Origin: Myroides marinus
Lineage (GTDB): Bacteria; Bacteroidota; Bacteroidia; Flavobacteriales; Flavobacteriaceae
Assembly: GCF_900109075.1 (NCBI RefSeq)
Contig: NZ_FNYS01000002.1
Coordinates: forward strand, 413,917 to 477,916
Direction of reading: 5' to 3'
DNA: 64,000 nucleotides
Below are positions 44,182 to 53,687 of this stretch, piece after piece. The notes under the pieces are model-generated. The model was not told the origin of the DNA, searched no databases, and saw only the letters and a program-made list of their open reading frames with translations. The position numbers and the translations under genes are program-made. The number at the start of each line of letters is the position of its first letter. Within the stretch, counting starts at the first letter, position 1.

Positions 44182-45186
44182 TTATATAAATCCTCTGAAA
44201 ATAGTTCGTTGTAAAATGAAATCAATACATAATAGAATAAATCCTAAAAGTACAATTAATTGAAATTGGTCATTCGCATTAACGAACTTCTGTTCATCTA
44301 TTTTGGTCTTTTCTAATTGGTTGATTTCTTCGTAAATATCTTTAAGTTTCTTTGTGTCAGTAGCTCTAAAATATTTACCACCTGTAGTCTTAGCTATTGA
44401 TTTCATCAACGCTTCATCTAGTTCTACAGGTACTCTTTCGTATACGATCTCTCCGTTTTCTTTGATACCTACTGGAGACTCTGCAAGCCCATTAGTACCG
44501 ATACCGATAGTATATACTTTGATATTGTATTCTTTAGCAATTTCTGCAGCTAGTTTAGGATCTACTGTACCCGTATTATTAACCCCATCTGTAAGTAAGA
44601 TGATCACCTTACTCTTAGCAGGACTGTCTTTTAGTCTATTAACAGCAGTAGCTAATCCCACACCTATAGCAGTACCATCTCTTAGTACATTATCATATTT
44701 GATACTTCTAAGATCGTTTAAGATTAATATTTTATCACTAGTTACAGGAGTCTTTGTATAAGCCTCTGCAGCGTAGATAACAGTACCTATACGATCAGTC
44801 ATACGTTGAGATACGAAGTCAGCCGCTACTGTTTTTAAAGCCTCTAGTCTGTTTGGTTTTAAGTCTCTAGCCAGCATACTACCTGATACGTCCATCGCCA
44901 TCACGATATCTATACCATGCGTAGAGTGTATCTGAGAGTTCACATTGACTGTTTGAGGTCTAGCCATCCCGATAATAATAGCACTAAGAGCTAGTACTCT
45001 CAATACGATAGATAAGGGCAGTAACTTTACTAATAGTGAAGTATGCTCTTGTACTCCTTTTATAGTGCTAAGTTTGATTGTAGCACGTTGTTTCTTTCTA
45101 TTTCTAATCCATACAAATATTGCAATAGGCAATAGAATGAACAGCCAAAAGAACTCAGGGTTTGCAAAAGTTATATTCTTTATCAT
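44182..45186 (-). CDS. batA: BatA: VWA-domain membrane protein
   Basis: The 334-residue paralogue of BatB starts with two membrane helices (FFWLFILLPIAIFVWI; LPLSIVLRVLALSAIIIGMA), then a VWA domain with MIDAS DVSGS and the segments DGTAIGVGLATAVNRL and LTDGVNNTG, and ends in one more helix (LIVLLGFILLCIDFIL). It lies 2 bp after the preceding BatD-like gene. The order BatA-BatB is that of the classical Bacteroides aerotolerance operon. Confidence 0.9.
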   Translation of the reverse strand: MIKNITFANPEFFWLFILLPIAIFVWIRNRKKQRATIKLSTIKGVQEHTSLLVKLLPLSIVLRVLALSAIIIGMARPQTVNVNSQIHSTHGIDIVMAMDVSGSMLARDLKPNRLEALKTVAADFVSQRMTDRIGTVIYAAEAYTKTPVTSDKILILNDLRSIKYDNVLRDGTAIGVGLATAVNRLKDSPAKSKVIILLTDGVNNTGTVDPKLAAEIAKEYNIKVYTIGIGTNGLAESPVGIKENGEIVYERVPVELDEALMKSIAKTTGGKYFRATDTKKLKDIYEEINQLEKTKIDEQKFVNANDQFQLIVLLGFILLCIDFILQRTIFRGFI

Positions 45187-45188
45187 TA

Positions 45189-46811
45189 TTATTTCTGCTC
45201 TTGTTTATAAAGTATAGAATCAAATATGCGCTCTACTAATGTAGGTGCATTCTCATCATCTGCTAGGTAGAATACCCATGCTTGATCTTTGTTCTCACCA
45301 TGACCGACTAGAACTCCTTGGAATGCTATTTTCTCCTCCTTCTTGTTCTCACTGTTTTTAAATGTAAAGCTTCCTTTTACCTTAGTTCCTGTAATACCAT
45401 TAGCATTCTCAAATTCCTCATCCTTAAATTCCATATTATCCGTCTTATTGTTCTGAGTCAATAACGAAATAGAATAAGTGATTAATTCTTTTTGAGAATA
45501 TTTAAATTCGTTAGTAGTAACGATATTGTTTACAACGATGTGGATAGGATCTTCTAGTACTCCAAATCTAAACTGATTAATAGAAGTTACCCCATCAGGT
45601 TTTGTCTGTTCTAGTACAGGCTCATTCTTACGCGTTAATACATCAGGAGTAGATATAGTTAATCCAGGATCAGTACCATAAGTACTTGTAATCCATTCCT
45701 TGTTCATTAACTTTTTAGTATTATTAAATGTAAACCAGTGATAATCTTCTTCTGAAGTAATATTAACTAAGTATACAATACCAGTTATTAATATTAGTAC
45801 AGAAGTTACTATAGTAGGTATCCATATGCGTATTCTTTTCTTTTTCTTTTTGCGTTCCTCTCTTAGCCTGATTAACTCTGTCTGTGTAGCAGCAGAGATA
45901 GGGTAAGCAGTATTAATACCATCTACTATCTGTTGTATTTTAGTCGTATCTGCTGTTATCTCACCTTCCGTAGGTTGTGATTTAGCGAATTTAACTAAGT
46001 CCGCCGCCTCTAGTACGCGTTTTAAATCTTTAATGATATTAGGGTCAAGCTTGATATTCTTATCATTTAAAGTAGCCTTAAGAATCGTAATAATCTCAAA
46101 TGTAGTAAGTTCCTTAGCTGATATACCAAAAGTCTCTTCTATAAAACTTCTAGTGATAATACTCATATCTGAGTAATAAGGCTTAGCATCACCGCGATTC
46201 CAGTTTTTCTTTTCTTCTAGCTTTTTAAGTTTTTTTACAGCCTTCTCAAAAGGTGTTTTATACTTATCGTCTTCAGTTAAGTTTTTATCCTGCTGTCTTT
46301 TGATATACCAATAGATAGCAATACCAAGAATAATAGCAAAAACAACAAATAGAATGTAATACCAATAAGTAGAGAAAGAAGCCCCTTCCTTAGAGATATT
46401 TTTAATCTCAAACAAAGGTTTTTTGATGGTATCTACCTCTACATCTTGTACATGTATCTGTATAGAATCAGTATGAAACATCTTAGCGTCTACTATAACA
46501 GGTACAGCTGGAATAGTATAGTCTCCAGGATCAAACTGTGTTAAGTAGTACTTTTTGATTAATTCCTGAGTGTTATCACTGTTAATCGTATCGATAGGTA
46601 ATGACTCCACTACACTAAAATGACCAATTTGTTCTGTAGCCGGAAATGTAACGCGGCTTCCAGCATTACCTTGAGTTTTTATAGTGTATAAGAATGTATC
46701 TCCTAATTTAATAGCAGTAGTATCTACCTGTGTTTCTACTCTATGTTGTGCTAGAGAAGAAAAAGTAGCTATTAAACAAACAATAACGATATGTAGAAAA
46801 TTAGATTTCAT
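45189..46811 (-). CDS. BatD-like exported membrane protein
   Basis: The 540-residue protein has a signal peptide (MKSNFLHIVIVCLIATFSSLAQ), a beta-domain resembling the Ig-like part of BatD (about 23-125, IGHFSVVESLPIDTI), a membrane helix (about 150-172), a helical cytoplasmic-type region with TRSFIEETFGISAKELTTFEIITIL, a second membrane helix (about 335-358) and a C-terminal domain (about 360-540) of unknown type. Its slot between DUF58 and batA is where an unnamed BatD-like gene is usual in Flavobacteriia. Confidence 0.75.
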   Translation of the reverse strand: MKSNFLHIVIVCLIATFSSLAQHRVETQVDTTAIKLGDTFLYTIKTQGNAGSRVTFPATEQIGHFSVVESLPIDTINSDNTQELIKKYYLTQFDPGDYTIPAVPVIVDAKMFHTDSIQIHVQDVEVDTIKKPLFEIKNISKEGASFSTYWYYILFVVFAIILGIAIYWYIKRQQDKNLTEDDKYKTPFEKAVKKLKKLEEKKNWNRGDAKPYYSDMSIITRSFIEETFGISAKELTTFEIITILKATLNDKNIKLDPNIIKDLKRVLEAADLVKFAKSQPTEGEITADTTKIQQIVDGINTAYPISAATQTELIRLREERKKKKKRIRIWIPTIVTSVLILITGIVYLVNITSEEDYHWFTFNNTKKLMNKEWITSTYGTDPGLTISTPDVLTRKNEPVLEQTKPDGVTSINQFRFGVLEDPIHIVVNNIVTTNEFKYSQKELITYSISLLTQNNKTDNMEFKDEEFENANGITGTKVKGSFTFKNSENKKEEKIAFQGVLVGHGENKDQAWVFYLADDENAPTLVERIFDSILYKQEQK

Positions 46812-46816
46812 GTCAC

Positions 46817-47680
46817 TTATCTTGATTTAAAGTATCCTAATAATTTCTTTACATAACTATCATTTACCTCAATATTGATAGTTCCTGCTCCACATTTTTG
46901 AAATACTTTTTTAAAGTCCTCTTCGTGCTTATTAAAGTGAGCTGCATAAGCATTTCTTACCGAAGCATCTGAGGTATTTATTAGTTGTTCTGTATGAGAT
47001 TCAGCATCAAATACATTGATTAGACCTACATTAGGTAGCTCTTTTTCTCTTTTGTCATAGATTCTTATTCCTGTAATATCATGCTTCTTAGCCGAGATCT
47101 TAAGTGTCTGTTCAAAAGAGTGAGTAATAAAGTCAGATAAGACGAAAACAATAGCTTTCTTCTTTAGCACTTTAGATAAATACTCTAAAGCAAAGCCTAC
47201 ATCTGTCTTATTACTTTTAGGTTTGAAGTCAATAAGCTCTCTTATAATTCTAAGTACATGTGTTTTTCCTTTTTTCGGAGGAATGAATAACTCTATCTGG
47301 TCAGAGAATAGTATAAGCCCTATTTTATCATTGTTTTGAGTAGCAGAGAAAGCCAATGTAGCAGCAATCTCTAATACAATATCTTCTTTAAACTGATCAG
47401 ATGAACCGAAATTTTCAGATCCACTAACATCTACTAAAAGCATCATCGTCAACTCGCGTTCCTCTTCGAATACCTTGATATAAGGCTCGTTATAGCGCGC
47501 AGTTACATTCCAGTCTATAGCTCTTACATCATCACCGAATTGGTATTGACGAACCTCAGAAAAGGTCATACCTCTCCCTTTAAAAGAAGTGTGATACTCT
47601 CCTGAAAAAATATGGTCGCTTAAGCGCTTTGTTTTGATCTCAATCTTTTTGACCTTCTTTAAGATGTCCTTAGTTTCCAT
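46817..47680 (-). CDS. DUF58 domain protein
   Basis: The 287-residue cytoplasmic protein has the DUF58 core GRGMTFSEVRQYQFGDDVRAIDWNVTARYNEPYIKVFEEERELTMMLLVDVSGS (about 34-88), where the last words are a VWA-like MIDAS. DUF58 proteins regularly couple with a MoxR AAA+ ATPase, as here, where moxR ends about 90 bp upstream. The pair is thought to form a chaperone-like unit for the Bat complex (family inference). Confidence 0.9.
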   Translation of the reverse strand: METKDILKKVKKIEIKTKRLSDHIFSGEYHTSFKGRGMTFSEVRQYQFGDDVRAIDWNVTARYNEPYIKVFEEERELTMMLLVDVSGSENFGSSDQFKEDIVLEIAATLAFSATQNNDKIGLILFSDQIELFIPPKKGKTHVLRIIRELIDFKPKSNKTDVGFALEYLSKVLKKKAIVFVLSDFITHSFEQTLKISAKKHDITGIRIYDKREKELPNVGLINVFDAESHTEQLINTSDASVRNAYAAHFNKHEEDFKKVFQKCGAGTINIEVNDSYVKKLLGYFKSR

Positions 47681-47769
47681 GACTATACAGCTTTCTAATT
47701 AACAAAATCATCAAAACCTATTTACATTAGTTTATAAATAGGTCTTGAGTATATAAAGTTTCCTTACTA

Positions 47770-48774
47770 CTAAGGCACTTCTATTTCGTTTACGATTTGG
47801 TTAATGATATCTACAGAAGTAATATTTTCGGCTTCAGCTTCATAAGTAACACCTATTCTGTGACGTAGTACATCTATTACTACAGCTCTAACATCTTCAG
47901 GTATTACATAACCTCTCTTCTTGATAAAAGCATAACATTTAGCAGCTAAAGCTAAGTTAATACTTCCACGAGGAGACGCTCCAAAGCTAATCATTGGTTT
48001 AAGCTTTTCTAATTTAAATTGTTCAGGATAACGAGTAGCGAAGATGATATCTAAGATATATTTCTCTATTTTCTCATCCATATAAACTTTCTTAACTGCT
48101 TCTTGAGCTCTTTGTATCTGCTCTAAAGTAACCACAGCATTAACCTGAGGCTTTTCTCCAGCTAAGTTTTGACGGATTACTAATCTCTCATCCTCTAATT
48201 TAGGATAGTCGATAACCGTTTTTAGCATAAAACGGTCCATCTGAGCCTCTGGTAGAGGATAAGTTCCTTCTTGTTCTACTGGGTTTTGAGTTGCCATTAC
48301 TAAGAATGGTTTGTCTAACTTGAACGTGTCATCACTGATAGTAACTTGTTTTTCTTGCATTGCTTCTAGTAATGCAGACTGTACCTTAGCAGGAGCACGG
48401 TTAATCTCATCGGCTAAGATGAAGTTAGCGAATATAGGTCCTTTTCTAATCGAAAAGTCATTTTCTTTTACATTGTAAATCATCGTACCGATTACATCGG
48501 CAGGTAATAAATCTGGAGTAAACTGGATACGATTAAAAGAACCGTGTACAGCTTTAGATAAAGTATTAATGGCTAAGGTCTTTGCTAGACCAGGAACACC
48601 TTCTAACAGAATATGTCCTTGTCCTAATAACCCAATCAGAAGTCTATCGATCATATGTTTCTGACCAACAATAACTTTATTCATCTCCATTGTTAGAATG
48701 TCGATAAAGGCACTTTCCTTTTCTATTAATTCGTTTAATTCACGGATATCATAATTAGATCCTGCTGTGTCCAT
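47770..48774 (-). CDS. MoxR-family AAA+ ATPase
   Basis: The 334-residue protein carries Walker A GVPGLAKT (about 57-64), Walker B ILADEINRAPAK, the sensor region ATQNPVEQEGTYPLPEAQMDRFM, and the C-terminal lid with SFGASPRGSINLALAAKCYA. MoxR proteins act as cytoplasmic chaperones that activate or assemble partner complexes, usually encoded with DUF58/VWA proteins. It is the first gene of the bat operon. Upstream, TACTTTAG-like elements are weak and a promoter could not be fixed. Confidence 0.93.
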   Translation of the reverse strand: MDTAGSNYDIRELNELIEKESAFIDILTMEMNKVIVGQKHMIDRLLIGLLGQGHILLEGVPGLAKTLAINTLSKAVHGSFNRIQFTPDLLPADVIGTMIYNVKENDFSIRKGPIFANFILADEINRAPAKVQSALLEAMQEKQVTISDDTFKLDKPFLVMATQNPVEQEGTYPLPEAQMDRFMLKTVIDYPKLEDERLVIRQNLAGEKPQVNAVVTLEQIQRAQEAVKKVYMDEKIEKYILDIIFATRYPEQFKLEKLKPMISFGASPRGSINLALAAKCYAFIKKRGYVIPEDVRAVVIDVLRHRIGVTYEAEAENITSVDIINQIVNEIEVP

Positions 48775-48942
48775 ATTATAGTTTTTTTCTAAAGTAATAT
48801 ACTTTTTTGATTCTTACCGCAAATTCAAAAAATATTCTGTATCTAGTTGTTAATGTATGGTTAAATATAACATAGGCATTTTTGATTTAGGCTTGAATTG
48901 TGAGTTTCTTTTTATAATTTTAAGAACAAAAACTAAAATGTT

Positions 48943-50091
48943 GTGATTAATAAGAGATTACTTATCAAAAATTTACTAGCACATTATGATGAAAACAGTT
49001 TTTACGACAAGAAACGTCAATTAAACTTGCATAGTAAGTCGGGTAAAGCCAAATTTCTTAAGCATATATGCGCTTTAGCCAATTCTAACCCAGAGAATAA
49101 CTCTTATTTATTAGTTGGGATAGAAGACGAAGATAACGAAATAGTTGGAGTTGACTTCTACGATGACAGCAAGATACAGAATCTTGTCAATGCCTATTTA
49201 GACAATCCTCCATTTATTACGTATGACAACGTCGCCTTTAATGACCTTCCTAAAGATAAAGTAGTTGGCTTAGTATCTATTCGTTCTATTAATGGATTGA
49301 CCACCTTTAAACGCAATATTGGAGAAGTAACAGAAGGAAGCTATTTTGTTCGCATAGGTAGCACCTCTGTTCCTGAAGCAGTGGTACCACGTAGTACTAA
49401 TAGAGATATTGTAAAGAGTATAGAAAAAAACTCACAGAATGACCTAGCAAGTATTTTAGATAGCGTGATTACTTTTATGACTGATTCTCATAGAGATATG
49501 AAGCCTAGGTATAATGTATTCAGAGAGCAATTCATCATTTGTTGGGCAGGTAATAAGAAGATGGTCAGAGGTATGCCTTTGTACTCAAGAGTAGATGTAG
49601 AGTTTGTTAACGAGCATATTAAGCTTTTTTACTCTGATCTAGACTCAGTGACGATAGCATATAATGGACACAAGTTTGTGATTACAGAGTATTTAAATTT
49701 GGGATTAAATGATAAGACTAGTTATTACCCTTTCGAAGAAGTGATGATCTCCTTTTCAGAGAACGGTACTTACTCGATGACTAATACTGTATTATTTAAG
49801 GCTCCCTCATATAATAAGAATATATTAGGGCATATCTACGGAAGTAGTCTGAATGTTATTTATAAACTACATAATGACTTAAAACTTTCGACTAAAGAAG
49901 AAAGAACCTTAGGTAAGCTGTGTTTTAATATGATGCTATGTTATCTTAATGGTTTTGAGAATGCTAAAGATGAACTAATCTCCGTTAAAGATTATTTAAA
50001 ATACTCAGATGACCCTCAGCTATTTATAGCCTTTAAAGAAGTAATGCGTATCTTGCGTAAGTTGAAATACGAAACAGAAGTAGATGAGTAG
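48943..50091 (+). CDS. AlbA_2 domain (putative DNA-binding) protein
   Basis: The 382-residue protein starts with GTG (48943) and contains an N-terminal AlbA_2/AAA_4 domain (about 15-150): FLKHICALANSNPENNSYLLVGIEDEDNEIVG and the motif GSYFVRIGSTSVPE. The remainder (about 170-382) is unassigned and includes YNVFREQFIICWAGNKKMVRGMPLYSRVDVEFVNEHIKLFY. Such proteins are usually annotated as ATP-binding or transcriptional regulators without experimental proof. It overlaps the downstream phosphoesterase by 8 bp, so the two are coupled. Confidence 0.75.
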   Translation: MINKRLLIKNLLAHYDENSFYDKKRQLNLHSKSGKAKFLKHICALANSNPENNSYLLVGIEDEDNEIVGVDFYDDSKIQNLVNAYLDNPPFITYDNVAFNDLPKDKVVGLVSIRSINGLTTFKRNIGEVTEGSYFVRIGSTSVPEAVVPRSTNRDIVKSIEKNSQNDLASILDSVITFMTDSHRDMKPRYNVFREQFIICWAGNKKMVRGMPLYSRVDVEFVNEHIKLFYSDLDSVTIAYNGHKFVITEYLNLGLNDKTSYYPFEEVMISFSENGTYSMTNTVLFKAPSYNKNILGHIYGSSLNVIYKLHNDLKLSTKEERTLGKLCFNMMLCYLNGFENAKDELISVKDYLKYSDDPQLFIAFKEVMRILRKLKYETEVDE

Positions 50092-50824
50092 AACATTAGT
50101 TATTGGAGATATTCACGGAGGGTATAAAGCATTGTTACAAGTGATGGAACGTGCTAAGGTAACCCCTAGTGATCATTTAATATTCTTAGGAGATTATGTA
50201 GACGGATGGAGTGAATCTGATAAAGTAGTAGATTACTTATTAGAATTGAGACAGACACATAACTGTATCTTTTTAAGAGGTAATCACGAGACACTATTAG
50301 TAAAGTGGTTAGAAACAGGAATAGAGAATAAACTGTGGGAAGGCAATGGAGGAGACGCTTCTATCAAGTCTTATTCTTTAGATAATATTACACAAGAGAA
50401 AAGAGATACACATTTAGCATTCTTTAAGGGATTACAGAACTACCATATAGACGAACAGAATAGATTATTTGTACATGCAGGTTTCACTAATCCCAGAGGG
50501 GTAAAAGCAGAATTCTTTGAGGAATATCTATATTGGGACCGCACACTATGGGAGATGGTAATGTCGATAGACAGTACGATTAACACAGAAGATAAACGTT
50601 ACCCTAGAAGATTACTTCATCACAGTGAAATATATATAGGCCATACTCCTGTCACTAATTTTGGGTTTAAGCATCCTATGAACTTTGCAAATGTGTGGAA
50701 CATAGATACTGGAGCTGCTTTTTTTGGATGTATATCTGTTCTAGATGTTGCTACTAAAGAGTTTTGGCAGAGTGATTCAGTAGCTAGTCTATACCCAAAT
50801 GAGGAGGGTAGGAACCATAAATAA
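50084..50824 (+). CDS. PPP-family metallophosphoesterase
   Basis: The 246-residue protein shows the ordered metal-binding motifs of serine/threonine or bis(5'-nucleosyl) phosphatases: GDIHG (about 8-12), GDYVDGWSES (about 37-46), LRGNHE (about 65-70) and FVHAGF, then IGHTPV. This gives the dinuclear metal centre of the PPP superfamily. Substrate could be phosphoproteins or Ap4A-type nucleotides. It overlaps the AlbA_2 gene by 8 bp and is followed by an outer-membrane protein with its own promoter. Confidence 0.88.
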   Translation: MSRTLVIGDIHGGYKALLQVMERAKVTPSDHLIFLGDYVDGWSESDKVVDYLLELRQTHNCIFLRGNHETLLVKWLETGIENKLWEGNGGDASIKSYSLDNITQEKRDTHLAFFKGLQNYHIDEQNRLFVHAGFTNPRGVKAEFFEEYLYWDRTLWEMVMSIDSTINTEDKRYPRRLLHHSEIYIGHTPVTNFGFKHPMNFANVWNIDTGAAFFGCISVLDVATKEFWQSDSVASLYPNEEGRNHK

Positions 50825-50864
50825 GAAACGCTTTTACTATATTTGTCAAAAATAATAAGGTTAT

Positions 50865-51422
50865 ATGAAAAAATTATGTCTAGTACTATTACTTCTTGTA
50901 GGTACGATAGGGGCTAGAGCCCAAGCTGTTAATGAGGTAAAAATTAACGTATTTAATACTTTAGCTTTAGCTTCTGTAGAATTAGGTTACGAGCACTTTA
51001 TTGGACACAACCAATCAATTGGTGCAAACTTTAATATCAATGATCGTTTTTCTTATCACAAAGAAAAAGGAGGAAAGAATCAAAAGTTTAATACTAACAG
51101 TTTAGTAGTTAACTACAATTATTATTTTGGTGGTAAGAATGGAGAACACGGAAGTGGATATGTAGTATCACCATTCTTAAAATACCGTTTTGGAGATTTT
51201 AAAGAAGATCTTTGGAGTGCAGGTGATAACATAGCTATAACTCATAAAACTGACATGGATAGCTTTATCTTCGGTGTTGCTGGTGGGTATAAGTGGACTT
51301 TAGGAGATTCATTTACGATTAATCCATTTGCGTCTATCTCTAGAAACTTCAGTAGTGAAGTGAATGATAGATTCTCAGCTATTGAGTTTAACGCTGGAGT
51401 TAATTTAGGATACAGATTCTAA
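50865..51422 (+). CDS. Small outer-membrane beta-barrel protein
   Basis: The 185-residue protein has a signal peptide (MKKLCLVLLLLVGTIGARAQ) and a beta-barrel pattern of alternating residues, ending in the aromatic C-terminus NLGYRF typical of outer-membrane barrels assembled by BAM. The size suggests an eight-stranded OmpX/OmpW-like barrel. TATATTTG at 50838-50845 is a clear -7 element (no TTG at -33). The ligand or function is unknown. Confidence 0.78.
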   Translation: MKKLCLVLLLLVGTIGARAQAVNEVKINVFNTLALASVELGYEHFIGHNQSIGANFNINDRFSYHKEKGGKNQKFNTNSLVVNYNYYFGGKNGEHGSGYVVSPFLKYRFGDFKEDLWSAGDNIAITHKTDMDSFIFGVAGGYKWTLGDSFTINPFASISRNFSSEVNDRFSAIEFNAGVNLGYRF

Positions 51423-51442
51423 GAGATTTAAACATAAAATAT

Positions 51443-51477
51443 AAAAGGTGCTTACATCAGTAAGCACCTTTTTTTAT
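51443..51477. terminator. Bidirectional terminator
   Basis: AAGGTGCTTAC and GTAAGCACCTT with an ATCA loop end in T7 on the plus strand, and a shorter A/T tract exists for the minus strand. It separates the outer-membrane protein gene from the convergent aldehyde dehydrogenase. Confidence 0.9.
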
Positions 51478-51502
51478 GATTTATATTTTGAGTATAATCT
51501 TA

Positions 51503-53050
51503 TTAAAAATCAAATTTAATACCCTGAGCTAACGGTAACTGAGTACCATAGTTGATTGTATTAGTCTGTCTTCTCATATAGGCTTTCCACGCATCTGATC
51601 CAGACTCTCTACCACCACCAGTTTCTTTTTCTCCACCGAATGCACCACCAATCTCAGCACCCGAAGTACCAATATTTACGTTAGCGATACCACAGTCAGA
51701 TCCAGCGTGTGATAAGAATAATTCCATCTCTCTCATATTATTTGTAAAGATAGATGATGACAACCCTTGAGGAACATCGTTTTGCATAGCGATAGCCTCT
51801 TCGATCTCTTTGTATTTCATTACATATAAGATAGGAGCAAAAGTTTCTGCTTGTATGATTTCAAAACTGTTTTTACCTTCTATGATACATGGTTTTACGT
51901 AGCATCCACTTTCATATCCAGCACCTTCTAATACACCACCTTCCACGATGATTTTTCCACCCTCCGACTTCGCTTTTTCGATAGCGTTTAAGTAATCTTG
52001 TACAGCACCCTTATCGATAAGTGGTCCTACGTGGTTTTCAGCATCTAGAGGATTGCCTATTTTTAGTTGAGCATAAGCTTTTTGTAGTACATCTATTGTT
52101 TTGTCATACACACTCTCATGTACTATTAATCTTCTAGTAGATGTACAACGTTGCCCTGCAGTACCCACAGCACCGAATACAGCACCTACTAATACCATAT
52201 TGATATCCGCGTGCTCTGATACGATGATAGCATTATTACCACCTAATTCTAAGATAGTATTACCGAAGCGCTCTGCCACAGTTTTAGATACGTGTCTTCC
52301 GATACGTGTAGAACCTGTAAATGATACTAAAGGAATTCTAGGGTCAGTGTTGATAAGATCTCCACACTCGTTACCTGTTACTAGGTTACATACCCCCTCA
52401 GGAATATTGTTCTTTTTAAATACGCCAGCTATAATATTTTGACATGCTATACCACATAATGGTGTTTTAGAGCTAGGTTTCCAGATACATACATCACCAC
52501 ATACCCAAGCTAACATAGTATTCCAGCTCCATACAGCTACAGGGAAGTTAAACGCAGAGATAATACCTACGATACCATAAGGATGCCATTGCTCATACAT
52601 TCTGTGCATAGGACGCTCAGAGTGCATTGTAAGTCCATATAATTGACGTGATAGTCCTACAGCGAAGTCACAGATATCTATCATCTCTTGTACTTCACCT
52701 AGACCTTCTTGAAGGCTTTTCCCCATCTCATAAGACACTAGTTTCCCTAAGTACTCTTTTTTGTTTCTCAGTTCTTCACCTATTTGTCTTACCAGCTCTC
52801 CTCTTTTAGGAGCAGGTACTAATCGCCAGCTTTTAAAGGCCTCCTCAGCAGTAGCCATTACTTTTTGGTAATCTTCTTTTGTTGAAGTTTTTACCGTAGC
52901 GATAAGTTTACCATCTACAGGAGAATATGATTCGATAATCTTTCCATTAGAAAAAGAGTTAAGACCAGTAGAAGAACCATTGTTCTCAGCTGTTAGTCCT
53001 AACTTCTCTAGTACTTCCGAAATACCAAATTGGTTATTAGATGTCGTCAT
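51503..53050 (-). CDS. amaB: ALDH7-family aldehyde dehydrogenase (aminoadipate-semialdehyde dehydrogenase type)
   Basis: The 515-residue enzyme closely follows antiquitin/ALDH7: LELGGNNAII provides the catalytic glutamate, GTAGQRCTSTRRL the catalytic cysteine (about residue 300), QGLSSSIFT and GSDCGIVNVN-like GSDCGIANVNIGTSGAEIGGAFGGEKETGGGRESGSDAWKAYMRR the C-terminal signature. ALDH7 oxidises alpha-aminoadipate semialdehyde in lysine breakdown with NAD. The adjacent gene for hydroxyanthranilate dioxygenase suggests it could alternatively act on a semialdehyde of the kynurenine pathway. A 2-aminomuconate role is only a possibility. Confidence 0.9.
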   Translation of the reverse strand: MTTSNNQFGISEVLEKLGLTAENNGSSTGLNSFSNGKIIESYSPVDGKLIATVKTSTKEDYQKVMATAEEAFKSWRLVPAPKRGELVRQIGEELRNKKEYLGKLVSYEMGKSLQEGLGEVQEMIDICDFAVGLSRQLYGLTMHSERPMHRMYEQWHPYGIVGIISAFNFPVAVWSWNTMLAWVCGDVCIWKPSSKTPLCGIACQNIIAGVFKKNNIPEGVCNLVTGNECGDLINTDPRIPLVSFTGSTRIGRHVSKTVAERFGNTILELGGNNAIIVSEHADINMVLVGAVFGAVGTAGQRCTSTRRLIVHESVYDKTIDVLQKAYAQLKIGNPLDAENHVGPLIDKGAVQDYLNAIEKAKSEGGKIIVEGGVLEGAGYESGCYVKPCIIEGKNSFEIIQAETFAPILYVMKYKEIEEAIAMQNDVPQGLSSSIFTNNMREMELFLSHAGSDCGIANVNIGTSGAEIGGAFGGEKETGGGRESGSDAWKAYMRRQTNTINYGTQLPLAQGIKFDF

Positions 53051-53138
53051 TTTTAATTTTTTATAGTTTGTAATTGATTGTTACTTGCTAATATAAAAAA
53101 AAATATGACAGTGGAGCTATCTATTGTACAGAGTATTA

Positions 53139-53672
53139 CTATTCTATGAATTTAGCATCTGCAGGCATTACAGTATTACAACACTCACATGTTCTCAATT
53201 TCTCTGAAGAATAGAAGTGTTTAAAGTGTGGTAAGAAGTCTTTTTCGATATCTGTTAGTAAGAAGTATACTTCATATAACTTGTGATTACAGTTTTCACA
53301 ATACCAGATAAGCCCATCCTTTGCATTTGGGTCTTTTCTTTTTTTCTCTACTACTAACCCTACAGAGTTCTCTGTGCGGATAGGAGAGTGCGGTACTTTA
53401 GCAGGGAGTAAGTAAATATCTCCTTCGTTTAAAGTGATACGTTTGCGTTCGCCATCTTCTTGTATATCGATATATATAGTTCCTTCTAATTGAAAGAAGA
53501 ACTCCTCCGCCTCATTATAATGAAAATCTTTTCTAGCATTAGGGCCTCCTACTACCATGATGATATAATCAGATGCCTCAGGATAGATATTTTTATTACC
53601 TACAGGTGGTTTTAATAAGTCTTTGTTTTCTTTTATCCAGTTAAATATATTGAAAGATGATTTCGTATCCAT
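53139..53672 (-). CDS. nbaC: 3-hydroxyanthranilate 3,4-dioxygenase
   Basis: The 177-residue cupin dioxygenase opens the ring of 3-hydroxyanthranilate, giving the precursor of quinolinate. All known active-site residues line up with the Cupriavidus enzyme: iron ligands His51, Glu57 and His95, and substrate arginines Arg47 and Arg99. Two CxxC pairs of the second, rubredoxin-like iron site are present (CENC about 125-128; CECC about 162-165). No quinolinate phosphoribosyltransferase or kynureninase is in the window. It ends 88 bp before ALDH7 and 15 bp after EnvC. Confidence 0.94.
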   Translation of the reverse strand: MDTKSSFNIFNWIKENKDLLKPPVGNKNIYPEASDYIIMVVGGPNARKDFHYNEAEEFFFQLEGTIYIDIQEDGERKRITLNEGDIYLLPAKVPHSPIRTENSVGLVVEKKRKDPNAKDGLIWYCENCNHKLYEVYFLLTDIEKDFLPHFKHFYSSEKLRTCECCNTVMPADAKFIE

Positions 53673-53687
53673 AGATTATTATATGAA

